Of a stretch of 64,000 nt of DNA, positions 19,840 through 27,511 are shown piece by piece; the stretch's first letter is position 1; each line of letters begins with the position of its first letter. The notes beneath the pieces were generated by a model. It searched no databases, was not told the DNA's origin, and saw only the letters and a list, made by a program, of their open reading frames with translations. Made by a program: the position numbers and the translations under genes. This DNA is from Pseudoalteromonas sp. SMS1 (GTDB lineage: Bacteria > Pseudomonadota > Gammaproteobacteria > Enterobacterales > Alteromonadaceae): assembly GCF_021530565.1 (NCBI RefSeq), contig NZ_JAKGBI010000001.1:62001-126000 (forward strand). The letters are read 5' to 3'.

Positions 19840-21153
19840 CTATAGCGCAGTGCTTGCTTTATCACACTCTAATTCAACATGTTTATCAAGCCAACGATTC
19901 ATCACGACACAGGCCGTGAGGTCACCCGTGACATTTAATGTTGTTCTACACATATCTAAAATACGGTCCACCCCGAGTATCAATGCAATCCCTGATGGGG
20001 GGATGCCAAAGCTAGCAAGGACAGAAGCCAGAATAACAATGCCGACGCCAGGCGTACTAGGTGAGCCGATAGAGGCGCCAACCGTAGTCAGCATGAGCAT
20101 CGCAATTTGACTATCACTCAAGGTAATCCCGAAAACTTGTGTCAAAAAGAGTGCTGCGATTACTTGGTATAGCGCAGTGCCATCCATATTTATGGTCGCA
20201 CCAAGCGGCACAATAAACTGTACGATCGGTTTTTTAACGCGTAGCTTATGCGCTGCAATCTGCATAGATAGCGGCATCACAGCCGCAGAACTGGATGTTG
20301 AAAAAGCCAGTAGCTGTGCCTCTTTAACCGACTTTATGAATTCCCAAGGATTTATGCGACCGAAGACGCTCACCAACAGCAGGTAAACCAACAGTAAAAT
20401 AAGTAGACCGACTATCACAGTGCCAACATATGCGGATACACCCACCAAGGCATCTATACCAATACGAATGGTAATGTCACACAACAAACCAAACACGGCC
20501 AAAGGGGCAAGGCGCATCGCCCAATTTACGATTTTAAGTGACAATGACTGTACAGCTTGCGTCAGATCGAGCAGCAGTCGCTTTTGTTTTACCACGAGTG
20601 TTGTTAACGCGACGCCAATAAAACCGGCGTACATCACAACGGCAAACATGTCTTTATCCAGTGTCGATTGGGTAAAGTTAGCTGGTATCATCGCCGCAAC
20701 TCGTTCAGGGATACTCACGGTCACAGCAGACACCGAGTTAATGTCATGGGTGCTCACGCCCAAATTGGTTAGTAGTTGACTATCGACATACAAGCCTGGG
20801 GTAAACACACTCACAACCATCACGCCAATGGTCACAGAAATTATTGTCGTTGCCACAAAGTAGGGAAAGATCCGCAAGCCCACTTTCTTTAAAAACTGCG
20901 TATCTTGATTGCCCGCAATACCCAATATGATTGATGACATCACTAACGGAATCACCACCATTTGGATCAAAGCCAAAAATAATTTGCCTGGTAAAGCGAC
21001 CCATTGCGCAACTTGTTCTGCCTCTTGTTGTCCGAGAAACGCAGCTCCCTTAGGAGACAGCGTTAGCCCAATTGTAACGCCCAACGTTAATGCAATCAGA
21101 ATCTGTAACCAAAGTAGTTTTTTATCAAATAGCACACGCTTTAATCTTTGCAT
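19840..21153 (-). CDS. Dicarboxylate/amino acid:cation symporter (DAACS family)
   Basis: A 437-residue inner-membrane transporter with the family signatures: the serine-rich hairpin SSSAAVMPLS, the sodium-site motif NMDGTALYQ, the second hairpin GASIGSPSTPGVG, and the substrate-binding helix VDRILDMCRTTLNVTGDL. Length and helix layout match GltP/GltT/DctA. It couples uptake of glutamate, aspartate or C4-dicarboxylates to Na+ or H+. AAGGGACAGAGTC precedes the ATG. It is a single-gene unit. Confidence 0.93.
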   Translation of the reverse strand: MQRLKRVLFDKKLLWLQILIALTLGVTIGLTLSPKGAAFLGQQEAEQVAQWVALPGKLFLALIQMVVIPLVMSSIILGIAGNQDTQFLKKVGLRIFPYFVATTIISVTIGVMVVSVFTPGLYVDSQLLTNLGVSTHDINSVSAVTVSIPERVAAMIPANFTQSTLDKDMFAVVMYAGFIGVALTTLVVKQKRLLLDLTQAVQSLSLKIVNWAMRLAPLAVFGLLCDITIRIGIDALVGVSAYVGTVIVGLLILLLVYLLLVSVFGRINPWEFIKSVKEAQLLAFSTSSSAAVMPLSMQIAAHKLRVKKPIVQFIVPLGATINMDGTALYQVIAALFLTQVFGITLSDSQIAMLMLTTVGASIGSPSTPGVGIVILASVLASFGIPPSGIALILGVDRILDMCRTTLNVTGDLTACVVMNRWLDKHVELECDKASTAL

Positions 21154-21352
21154 GACTCTGTCCCTTTAGCCTAGTTCTCCGTGATCTTAACAGCTGCACT
21201 CTAGGTAAAAATTGATGATCATCAAATCTTTCACGTTATTCACAATGCCAAAATATTACAATATATTAACGTTCACACTGGCGAATTTATGAACTCTTTG
21301 TTTAGTTATATCCGCCCCCTGACTTAATGAACAACTTATATACATAAGGAAA

Positions 21353-21868
21353 ATGATGAAATTTAAAATGTTATCACTCAGCATGCTGCTTACTGCACCG
21401 ACTTTTCTTTTGGCCAGTGATTTTGTGGAAGGCACCGTAATGGGTGTGGTAAAGCACAGCCCTACACAAAGCAATCCACCCGTATTTATCAACACTTATA
21501 CTGGCGCGGGAACGGTCAAACACCCAGAAGGGCAATGGTCACAAGTGGATGTATCAGACATTGTGCCAGCTGATACGACTGCAATTTATCTATCTGGTAA
21601 TTTGTTGATTACCCATGGCACTCAGCCACAAACTTGCAATTTAACCATTGCATACAGGAATGCCGGCGAAACGCATAATTATGGATACATCGGGCAAACC
21701 ATTGAGGCGGCACTTGGCTCTGGTCAGCGATCCGCACACTCAACTTGGGTTCCTATTACAAACGGTAAGTTTGAAATAAAGTGGGAAGCAAATACTGCAC
21801 ATCTTGGTACTTGGCCGAACCACTGCTCTTATGGCATAAACCTTTCTTTGGTTTCCTATTTACGATAA
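21353..21868 (+). CDS. Secreted hypothetical protein
   Basis: A 171-residue protein with a signal peptide (KMLSLSMLLTAPTFLLASDF) and a mature domain rich in Thr, Gly and aromatic residues with two cysteines (QTCNLTIAY and WPNHCSYGINLS) that may form a disulfide. No family was recognised. AAGGAAA precedes the paired ATGs at 21353 and 21356. It is divergent from the symporter gene. It is likely periplasmic or extracellular, but its function is not predictable. Confidence 0.55.
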   Translation: MMKFKMLSLSMLLTAPTFLLASDFVEGTVMGVVKHSPTQSNPPVFINTYTGAGTVKHPEGQWSQVDVSDIVPADTTAIYLSGNLLITHGTQPQTCNLTIAYRNAGETHNYGYIGQTIEAALGSGQRSAHSTWVPITNGKFEIKWEANTAHLGTWPNHCSYGINLSLVSYLR

Positions 21869-22070
21869 AAATGTAGACATGTTCGTGTCGACTTTAGAAA
21901 ATAACGCAAGTCGGCGCGGTTAGAAACATCCGTACAGAAATACGACCCGAGTAAAAAAGCGGTAATAAGCCTTGTCATGCCATTAAAACTGTTCGAATAT
22001 GCAATATTATTGACATGACGCGGCATCGTTTAATATTGTATTAATTGAACTTTTAGGATTAGGTTTATCA

Positions 22071-22262
22071 ATGGACTATAACAATGTTTTAGATGGCATT
22101 ATTCTCTTAACCAGTGGCGTAACAATTTCTTTGTTTGGCTCAGGTAAATTATTTCCCACCCTTGGCAGTCGTGAAAATACCAGTATCATGAAGCTGGTGG
22201 TCACTGCTGGTTTGCTGATGTCCTTTGTGGGAATCGTGCAACTGGTAATGCATATGTTGTAA
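22071..22262 (+). CDS. Small two-helix membrane protein
   Basis: A 63-residue protein with two hydrophobic stretches, ILLTSGVTISLFGSGKLF and LVVTAGLLMSFVGIVQLVMHML, separated by a short polar turn. It is followed by a good rho-independent terminator, which supports it as a genuine monocistronic gene. The function is unknown. Confidence 0.5.
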   Translation: MDYNNVLDGIILLTSGVTISLFGSGKLFPTLGSRENTSIMKLVVTAGLLMSFVGIVQLVMHML

Positions 22263-22272
22263 TACACACTTT

Positions 22273-22314
22273 GCAAGCGACCTAAAAACATGGCTTGCTT
22301 TCACTTTTTATTTT
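22273..22314 (+). terminator. Rho-independent terminator
   Basis: The stem GCAAGC (22273-22278) and GCTTGC (22293-22298) is followed by TTTCACTTTTTATTTT. It lies 10 bp after the stop of the small membrane protein gene. Confidence 0.7.
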
Positions 22315-22686
22315 AAGGTGCACGGATGTTTTGTTAACGACCTACAATTTGGGTTTATTTTATACAACTCACAGATGCAAAGTTAAACCCGACTAAAAAT
22401 TATACACAATGCCATTTGTGCATTTTGTCACGCAGTTTAATCACATTGCGTAGCGTTTTACTATTAAACAACACTATCATTTGATTCCAGCGCGTTGCTA
22501 ACCATACGGCCTCATGTTGCAACTCATACCGATATAGCGCACCATTTTCCATAACTATAGTAGGCACAAATCGCTAGGAAGTTAGTCATATTCAAATAAG
22601 TTAATTCATATCAGCACGAAATATGAAGAGAGTGTTTACAAAGATTTATCGAAGTTTATTAAGCATCATAAGCCAGGAGGAGTTAG
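22315..22686. other. AT-rich intergenic region, no gene seen
   Basis: There is no protein-like frame on either strand in this gap. The last bases (CCAGGAGGAG before 22687) are a strong ribosome binding site for the lipoprotein gene, so its promoter should lie here. Confidence 0.5.
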
Positions 22687-23262
22687 ATGAAGCTTTTATT
22701 CATTCCAATAGTAATGCTATTAGCTAGTTGTTCTACCACACAAATAGACTGGGACTGGGAGCCAAACGAGACTGGTTGCCAAAACAAAGCGCTATTTTGG
22801 CCTTCTATTGCGTACTACAGCGAGATGCCGGTGTCCAGTGTAAGGTTCGGATATCAACCTGATAATGGGAAGGGGCCAGCATTTTTGGTCACAATAAGTT
22901 CTGGAATGGACCTGATTTCACACAAAGGTGAGCCATACTTTTTGGTTGCGTATGGAGATAACGAAAAGTCTTGCGTTATTAAGATGTCGATTAACGAATG
23001 CTCAGGCGCAAAAAAGCTACTCGCAACACTATCAAGAGCTCAGATCCCGCTGGTGCATGCTTTTGACAACCCAGAGGGCGTAGTTGTATTGCACGGTACT
23101 CGCTATTATTTAAGCTCAAAGGATGGCCAGAATAATTTTAATGCTTGGTCTTTTTATGGGTATGGACATCCAATGATTGAACTCATTAAACAATCTAAGA
23201 GAAAAATAGAGCATTGCACCAGCAAAGCCTTAACGATGTACAAAGATTTTAGCGTTAATTAA
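22687..23262 (+). CDS. Hypothetical lipoprotein
   Basis: A 191-residue protein that starts MKLLFIPIVMLLASCSTTQ, a clear lipobox (LLASC, Cys about residue 15). The remainder is soluble with several cysteines and a central SCVIKMSINECSGAKKLL. No family was recognised. The ribosome binding site AGGAGG is near-perfect. A perfect 8-bp hairpin lies 20 bp after the stop. It is an orphan gene in an accessory zone and possibly acquired. Confidence 0.55.
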   Translation: MKLLFIPIVMLLASCSTTQIDWDWEPNETGCQNKALFWPSIAYYSEMPVSSVRFGYQPDNGKGPAFLVTISSGMDLISHKGEPYFLVAYGDNEKSCVIKMSINECSGAKKLLATLSRAQIPLVHAFDNPEGVVVLHGTRYYLSSKDGQNNFNAWSFYGYGHPMIELIKQSKRKIEHCTSKALTMYKDFSVN

Positions 23263-23282
23263 TTCAGAAATATGTAACAAGC

Positions 23283-23308
23283 GATTTAAAGTTAAAACCA
23301 TTTAAATC
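23283..23308 (+). terminator. Possible weak terminator hairpin
   Basis: GATTTAAA (23283-23290) pairs perfectly with TTTAAATC (23301-23308). The downstream sequence is AT-rich with TTTTATTTTT about 20 nt further on. The stem is all but GC-free, so termination would be weak. Confidence 0.3.
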
Positions 23309-23508
23309 ATGCACAATATTTTATTTTTAAGTATCGGTTAACTTTAAATGTCTGCAATAAGTAAAAAACGTTTTTCTACTTCAATTAGTTTATACTTCTT
23401 GTTGTCTGGTTTAGAATGCTTTTCTCATAGATCGAATCTTTATTTACCGTAGTTGCAATCTTACAAAGTCTAGTTAACAAACTGTTATATTTAATTTCGG
23501 AGCTGGTA

Positions 23509-24063
23509 TTGAATTACAAGGAAATTGAATCATCAAGGGAAATCGGCATAGACATGCTCAAAGGGGGGACATTTTTATTTGTATTGTTCTCATCGTTTCT
23601 CCTATACATATGCAATGTAAATGGAACACTCGAAATTATTGTAGAATCTAGTTATAAGATGGGCAAATTCTGGGGTGCATTCGCTTTATATTCATTTTTC
23701 CAACTATTTATTGTTTTATTTTGCGGGCTTCTTTTCCATCGAGGAATCAAAGAAATTAGGGCTAATGCAGATTGGGTCATCTCAGTAGAGAGTGGTGTTA
23801 TTAAGTTCATATCACCTAGTGCAGAGCTTCAAGAAAGCTATACCTTAAATTTAACCGATTTAGTGCTAATAGAAAAAAAAGTTAAGGATGCCGGAGATAG
23901 TGACGAAGATATTACTTGGGCGTTTATCTCCAATACTCAGCCAACTCTGTCGCTTGAATATTTTGGTTCAATGTGCCTTGACAGCTTGTCGTCATACTTA
24001 CACTCCGTACATAAAATCGAATATAACGTAATAAATATCGATAAATTTGATAAACCAATATAA
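23509..24063 (+). CDS. Hypothetical membrane protein (TTG start)
   Basis: A 184-residue protein with two membrane helices (about residues 21-45 and 60-88) and a soluble C-terminal domain beginning ADWVISVESGVIKFISPSAELQ, which resembles small membrane-linked PH-like domains, though not confidently. The start is TTG, placed 6 nt after GGAG. The function is unknown. The base composition is visibly AT-rich compared with the core operons upstream, in keeping with an acquired gene. Confidence 0.45.
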   Translation: MNYKEIESSREIGIDMLKGGTFLFVLFSSFLLYICNVNGTLEIIVESSYKMGKFWGAFALYSFFQLFIVLFCGLLFHRGIKEIRANADWVISVESGVIKFISPSAELQESYTLNLTDLVLIEKKVKDAGDSDEDITWAFISNTQPTLSLEYFGSMCLDSLSSYLHSVHKIEYNVINIDKFDKPI

Positions 24064-24170
24064 CAAAACAAGTATGGCATGACACCAACAGCATGGCAGG
24101 CGTTAGTTTTAGACCCGCGTAATCATAAAGGTGTTGTAACCATACGGGTAGTACTTACCAAATACCAAAG

Positions 24171-24362
24171 TTGGACAAGATTTTAATCCAGCTAAGAAAC
24201 ATCAAGATAAGACAGGAGTTTAAGCAGGGCGCTTCAGTCCAAAATTTAGTAAGGCGCTATAAGTTGACCAGACAAATAATCAACTTAATAGTGACCTCCG
24301 AAGCTGATGGTGTACCGATTTTAGTTGGCGATGCGCATAAGCAAATGGAGTTGAAGTTGTAG
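24171..24362 (+). pseudogene. Possible fragment of a Mor-like phage transcription activator
   Basis: A 63-residue frame from a TTG without a clear ribosome binding site. The stretch RNIKIRQEFKQGASVQNL followed by VRRYKLTRQIINLIV resembles the C-terminal helix-turn-helix of the Mor/C family of Mu-like phages (compare the pattern RN-x-x-I-R-x-x-F-x-x-G ... L-A-R-x-Y-x-L-S). The N-terminal half of such a protein is absent: a stop lies at 24126-24128 in this frame. It could instead be a small HTH protein. It lies outside the prophage, in a zone that also carries a stray phage promoter-like element. Confidence 0.3.
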
Positions 24363-24435
24363 ATTAGTGATCAGCCTTCGTTGTTAGGTGTGGGGGCTGT
24401 TTTCTTTGATTCTTACTTGAGCCAGAAGCGGTCGT

Positions 24436-24549
24436 TCTTAACGCCTTTGTAACAAGCATTTGTTGCGTAGTGGAGTTTTGCGGTAGAGTGGCGTAGCCAC
24501 CGCAAAACGGAGTGTAGCAATACATATCCTGTTGACAAACTTGTTATGC
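24436..24549 (-). other. Integron attC site (attC1)
   Basis: The ends are imperfect inverted core sites: TCTTAAC-GCC-TTTGT at 24436-24450 and ACAAA-CTT-GTTATGC at 24535-24549. Each has a 7-bp core, a 3-nt spacer and a matching inner box (TTTGT/ACAAA). The centre holds a long imperfect stem (GTTTTGCGGT ... ACCGCAAAAC). The stop codon of the 98-residue cassette gene lies inside the right core, as is usual for gene cassettes. The length is 114 bp. Confidence 0.65.
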
Positions 24550-24840
24550 ATTTTTTATTTCTTTTGGGATGAGTTTTGGCAAGCCCATTTCTGAGCGAGC
24601 GTTGTCCCCAAGCCACCAGTATGCTTCCGGCCCAAAGTATATATCATTCGCCCAGAACACTTCATCCTCGTGGTAAATCAATTCTTCGTGGCCTCCAATA
24701 CTTTCTATGTGCGCCCACTGAAAATTTACCCTGGCAATAGCCTCTGCTTCAGTTATGCCAAATAATGAAACCATTTCATTGACAATTTTTTCGCAGAATT
24801 CCTGAGCTTCTAAATTTAAGAAATTAAGACTAAATTTCAT
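24544..24840 (-). CDS. Integron cassette-encoded hypothetical protein
   Basis: A 98-residue acidic protein with a compact motif region (EAIARVNFQWAHI, then EELIYHEDEVFWANDIYFG and WWLGDNARSEMG). I recall similar short proteins of unknown function from integron cassettes. It is bracketed by attC1 and attC2, its start is about 15 bp inside the attC2 boundary and its stop lies in attC1: a textbook one-gene cassette. There is no cassette promoter or integrase nearby, so expression is uncertain. Confidence 0.65.
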   Translation of the reverse strand: MKFSLNFLNLEAQEFCEKIVNEMVSLFGITEAEAIARVNFQWAHIESIGGHEELIYHEDEVFWANDIYFGPEAYWWLGDNARSEMGLPKLIPKEIKNA

Positions 24841-25136
24841 TTCTTACTCTTGATGTATAACTCACGCCTAAGCGGCGTAAAATGCTTGGCTAAAATTAGC
24901 GACGAAGGAGCACTAGCCTGCTGCTTAGCGTCCTTTTGTTTAAAGCGTTTGTTATACGGTGTTTTTATAAACCTATTAACCTGATTATACCTTTTAACAA
25001 CTTTATTCCTATCAATGTCTCTACCACGATTTAATTTCCCTTTAGAAAACTTGAATATAAACTCATAGTCATCTGAACAATCACCCGATATTTCATCAAT
25101 TATGTTCTTTTTAATATCATCATATTTTTGATACAC
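24837..25136 (-). CDS. Probable cassette ORF reading through attC2
   Basis: A 99-residue frame from a GTG. Residues 1-60 (DDIKKNIIDEISGD, FIFKFSKGKLNRGRDI) look protein-like. The last 40 residues are simply the translation of the attC2 site (PYNKRFKQKDAKQQ ... FTPLRRELYI), so the original cassette protein may have ended earlier, or the 3' end has shifted. GAGG directly abuts the GTG, so the start is doubtful. No family was recognised. Confidence 0.35.
   Translation of the reverse strand: MYQKYDDIKKNIIDEISGDCSDDYEFIFKFSKGKLNRGRDIDRNKVVKRYNQVNRFIKTPYNKRFKQKDAKQQASAPSSLILAKHFTPLRRELYIKSKK
24855..24957 (-). other. Integron attC site (attC2)
   Basis: GTATAAC (24855-24861) and GTTATAC (24951-24957) are perfect inverted core sites. 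Next to them, spacer TCA with CGCCTAAG on one side faces spacer AAA with CGCTTTAA (read on the minus strand) on the other. The inner region is an imperfect palindrome. The 103-bp length and box layout match attC sites closely. Confidence 0.75.
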
Positions 25137-25335
25137 CTCTTAATTTTTTAATATTTATTTCTTTATAGAGTAAACAGTGAGCATTTCCTTTTTTTATGAA
25201 ACGTGTTGTAAAAATTGATATATACAAAAATAAAAATATTAAAATTACTAGAAAAAACGAAAAAACAGCTATCTGGCTAGAATAAGTTTAAATAGTATAA
25301 GGAAGAAAAGTAACCCGCCCAGATCAAACAATACA

Positions 25336-25394
25336 GTATCCAAGGTAACTTATCATAAGTTACCCTCAGTTGGGTTTCAGTAATTTCTGGATAC
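25336..25394. repeat. Nested inverted repeat (GGTAACTTA / TAAGTTACC)
   Basis: A perfect 9-bp palindrome with a 3-nt loop sits inside an outer 7-bp inverted repeat (GTATCCA/TGGATAC). The inner arms GGTAACTT/AAGTTACC recur at 51309-51332 inside the prophage. There is no T-tract, so it is not an ordinary terminator. An operator or mobile-element remnant is possible. Confidence 0.5.
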
Positions 25395-25404
25395 ATCTAT
25401 AATC

Positions 25405-25438
25405 GTATAACGTCCAATCCTTTAACTGCTTGTTATGA
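25405..25438 (-). other. Short degenerate attC-like site
   Basis: GTATAAC (25405-25411) with spacer GTC, and spacer CTT with GTTATGA (25432-25438), mimic attC core boxes. The inner boxes pair only at two positions and the whole is 34 bp, shorter than known attC sites. It is probably an internally deleted site. Confidence 0.3.
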
Positions 25439-25768
25439 GTACTTACAGCTTTGGTGAACTTGAGTCACAATATACCCAAATAATTCCAAAATCACCAAAC
25501 ACCTCAAAACCATTATCAATTGATTTTACATATTCAAATTCACCTAAACTCATTGAGTACCTCTCAGGATCGAAAAGCATTGCAATTGATAAATGAGAGA
25601 AGTCGATTGTGATTGGTGAATTGTCAGAGTTATAAAAACGAACATTAATAGTATCGAAATCAGTATCGTTTTCAAGTACGACAAACTTGAGTTCACTTCT
25701 ATCTTGAGGTGCTTCAATTTTTACTACGTTGTTGCCGAATAGTCTATTCATTCATGTACTCATAACAA
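25430..25768. repeat. Perfect 13-bp inverted repeat bracketing one small gene
   Basis: TTGTTATGAGTAC at 25430-25442 and its exact reverse complement GTACTCATAACAA at 25756-25768 flank the 102-residue gene, one copy abutting its stop codon and the other lying a few bases upstream of its start. The unit is 339 bp. Confidence 0.55.
25443..25751 (-). CDS. Small hypothetical protein, cassette-like
   Basis: A 102-residue soluble, acidic protein (MNRLFGNNVVKIEAPQ, FYNSDNSPITIDFSHLS, IDNGFEVFGDFGIIWVY). No family was recognised. It is enclosed by 13-bp inverted repeats and follows the minus-strand orientation of the neighbouring integron-cassette ORFs, so it is probably another cassette or a remnant unit. 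The ribosome binding site is weak. Confidence 0.45.
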   Translation of the reverse strand: MNRLFGNNVVKIEAPQDRSELKFVVLENDTDFDTINVRFYNSDNSPITIDFSHLSIAMLFDPERYSMSLGEFEYVKSIDNGFEVFGDFGIIWVYCDSSSPKL

Positions 25769-26189
25769 TTTAATAACGACCCAATGGGTCGTTTTCTTGA
25801 CTATAGAAGAAACACAAAACAACTGGGCATAAGATAAGTGCTTTAAAAATAATTTTCTAATGTCCGCCATTCTTTGAGGCATTCGACTAAACACATTTTG
25901 GGGCAAGGAATGAGTTAGCCAAATATCCAATTTGGAGCATTGCTAAACATTGTAATCGAAAAACGAGGGTTGCGGCTGCCTAATTTTTGCTTTAGCCTAA
26001 TATATCGGTTTTGCCTCAAAGCACCGTCAAACATTTTACACCTAACTTTCCACTCCTAATTTACCAGACTAGCTGTAAAGCGCGTTCTGAAAATAGATAA
26101 AAAGCATTTAAAATTGGACTTGGTTGGTTCAGTACTTTTAATGACTTTTCTTTTTAGTATCAAGTCAGATTTGAGTGACCAACGGCCAC
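25769..26189. other. Gene-free accessory stretch
   Basis: It begins with a hairpin (AACGACCC at about 25774-25781 with GGGTCGTT and TTCTT following on the plus strand), which may terminate transcription. The middle is AT-rich without a protein-like frame. It contains the phage promoter-like element at 26029-26062. No integron integrase or attI is visible. Confidence 0.45.
26029..26062 (+). promoter_or_regulatory. Stray copy of the prophage late-promoter element
   Basis: On the plus strand AAACATTTTACACCTAA is followed after 9 nt by CCTAATTT. The prophage element upstream of 39625, read on the minus strand, has AAACATTTTCCACCTAA and, after the same 9 nt, CCTAATTT. Similarity fades gradually downstream (ACTAGCTGTAAAGCGCG against ACTCGCTCACACAGTAAAGC). 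No phage gene follows here; the next gene, LysR, is on the other strand. It is probably a relic of a related phage. Confidence 0.5.
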
Positions 26190-27089
26190 TCAAATACCTA
26201 ATTGGCGAGATGCAGCACTAGCAAGTAATGTTTGATATAGCGCTCTAGTTGCCAAACCACTTTTTGCAGCTTTGGGGAGTGTGAGATGCAGTCCAACTTG
26301 GTATTGATTGGAGTACTCAAGGTTTATGACCTTAATCTTTTTGGATTGACGTTGCTGAATAAGGTGTTTAGGAAGACGACAAAAGCCAGCCCCTTGCTCA
26401 ACTGCTCTGAATGCATGATCAAAGTTATCGACCGTTACGCGTTGATGTGCTCTCAACCAGCCAACATTTTTCTTTAGTCCGTCTAATTCACCCAAATCTC
26501 GCACTACAATCTGGCTGATAGTAGCAAAATCCCCAATTGATACGCTTTCTCGCAATGCTAAAGGATGATCAGCAGCAATAACGGGTAACATGGTCGTTAC
26601 TCCGAACGCTTCAGCAGAGAAATTGGTGATAGGGACATTAATAATAGCTATGTCTGCAATTTCATTCACCACCATTTCTGTCGTTTTACTCAATGAGGTT
26701 TCAACAACTTGCACTGACGTTGTGCTATTCTTAGCTAGGAATTTGCCAAGCGGATTATATAACCAAGTAGGGTCGCATAGGTGGTCTATTGCAACCGTAA
26801 TTTGTGACTCAACGCCGCTATTTAATTGTTCACTAATCACTTCCAATTCACGAGCCTGATCTAGCATGGATTGAGCTCGCCGTAACATAGTTTGACCGTA
26901 TTCAGTTAGTCTCGCTTTACGTCCTTTAACTTCTATCAATTTTATACTGAGTTGGTCTTCAAGTTTTTTTACTGAATAGATTAGCGTAGTGTGACTTTTA
27001 TTGAGCGTAATAGCTGCAGCTTGAATGCTGCCAGCTTCCTCTATGGCTTGCAATGTTTGCCACTGTTCTAGAGTTGTTTTTAATCTCAT
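26190..27089 (-). CDS. LysR-family transcriptional regulator
   Basis: A 299-residue protein with an N-terminal winged helix-turn-helix (LQAIEEAGSIQAAAITLNKSHTTLIYSVKKLEDQLSIKLIEV, about residues 13-55) and a type 2 periplasmic-binding fold effector domain (TVAIDHLCDPTWLYNPLG, IADIAIINVPI, AVEQGAGFCRLPKHLI). It is divergent from the YdhR-like gene with a 109-bp gap, the usual position for a LysR target. The effector is unknown. Confidence 0.9.
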   Translation of the reverse strand: MRLKTTLEQWQTLQAIEEAGSIQAAAITLNKSHTTLIYSVKKLEDQLSIKLIEVKGRKARLTEYGQTMLRRAQSMLDQARELEVISEQLNSGVESQITVAIDHLCDPTWLYNPLGKFLAKNSTTSVQVVETSLSKTTEMVVNEIADIAIINVPITNFSAEAFGVTTMLPVIAADHPLALRESVSIGDFATISQIVVRDLGELDGLKKNVGWLRAHQRVTVDNFDHAFRAVEQGAGFCRLPKHLIQQRQSKKIKVINLEYSNQYQVGLHLTLPKAAKSGLATRALYQTLLASAASRQLGI

Positions 27090-27198
27090 GGTCAGTTTTT
27101 TAGACAGTTATTGGCAATATTATGAACTGTGATGTCGATTTAATAAAGATAATAATGAGCCTATCTAAAAAGAGTCAATAATTTGTAGGAGAATTAAA

Positions 27199-27507
27199 AT
27201 GACTAAATTACTTCAAGTAGATTTTGAGTTTGATGGGCCATTTGGCGAAGATTTGTCGAACAGATTGGTAGAAATTGCAAAGTCTATTAACAATGAACCC
27301 GGTATGATCTGGAAAATTTGGACTGAAAAGGCTGCAGAGAAATTAGCCGGTGGTATCTACCTTTTCGAAGATGAGGAATCAGCGCAAGCTTATTTAGAAA
27401 TGCATTCAGCACGCTTAAAAAAAATGGGGATCGCTGAAGTACGAGGGCACATTTTTGATATTAACGGACCATTGACTAATATCAATCAAGGTCCAATTGG
27501 AAGGTAA
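27199..27507 (+). CDS. YdhR-family putative monooxygenase
   Basis: A 102-residue ferredoxin-like-fold protein. The blocks MTKLLQVDFEFDGPFGEDLS, EPGMIWKIWTEKAAEKLAGGIYLFED and AYLEMHSARLKKMGIAEV match the YdhR family, small dimeric proteins related to ABM monooxygenases. TAGGAG lies 8 nt before the ATG. It is divergent from LysR, which probably controls it, and overlaps or nearly abuts a small membrane protein gene. Confidence 0.85.
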   Translation: MTKLLQVDFEFDGPFGEDLSNRLVEIAKSINNEPGMIWKIWTEKAAEKLAGGIYLFEDEESAQAYLEMHSARLKKMGIAEVRGHIFDINGPLTNINQGPIGR

Positions 27508-27511
27508 TGTT

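Larger units (their letters stand above)
25137..25442. other. AT-rich gap with a nested palindrome
   Basis: There is no gene here. It holds a perfect 9-bp inverted repeat, GGTAACTTA (25344-25352), TCA, TAAGTTACC (25356-25364), enclosed by GTATCCA (25336-25342) and TGGATAC (25388-25394). It ends in the short attC-like element at 25405-25438. Confidence 0.5.

Noticed and set aside
23275..23345. Possible attC after the lipoprotein gene (GTAACAAGCGAT ... ATCGGTTAAC)
   Set aside because: One side lacks the 3-nt spacer and the inner hairpin better explains the symmetry as a simple stem.
24058..24108. attC-like element after the gene ending at 24063 (ATATAAC ... GTTAGTT)
   Set aside because: The stop lies in a TAAC core as in cassettes, but the inner boxes do not pair and ATGGCA is repeated directly, not inverted.
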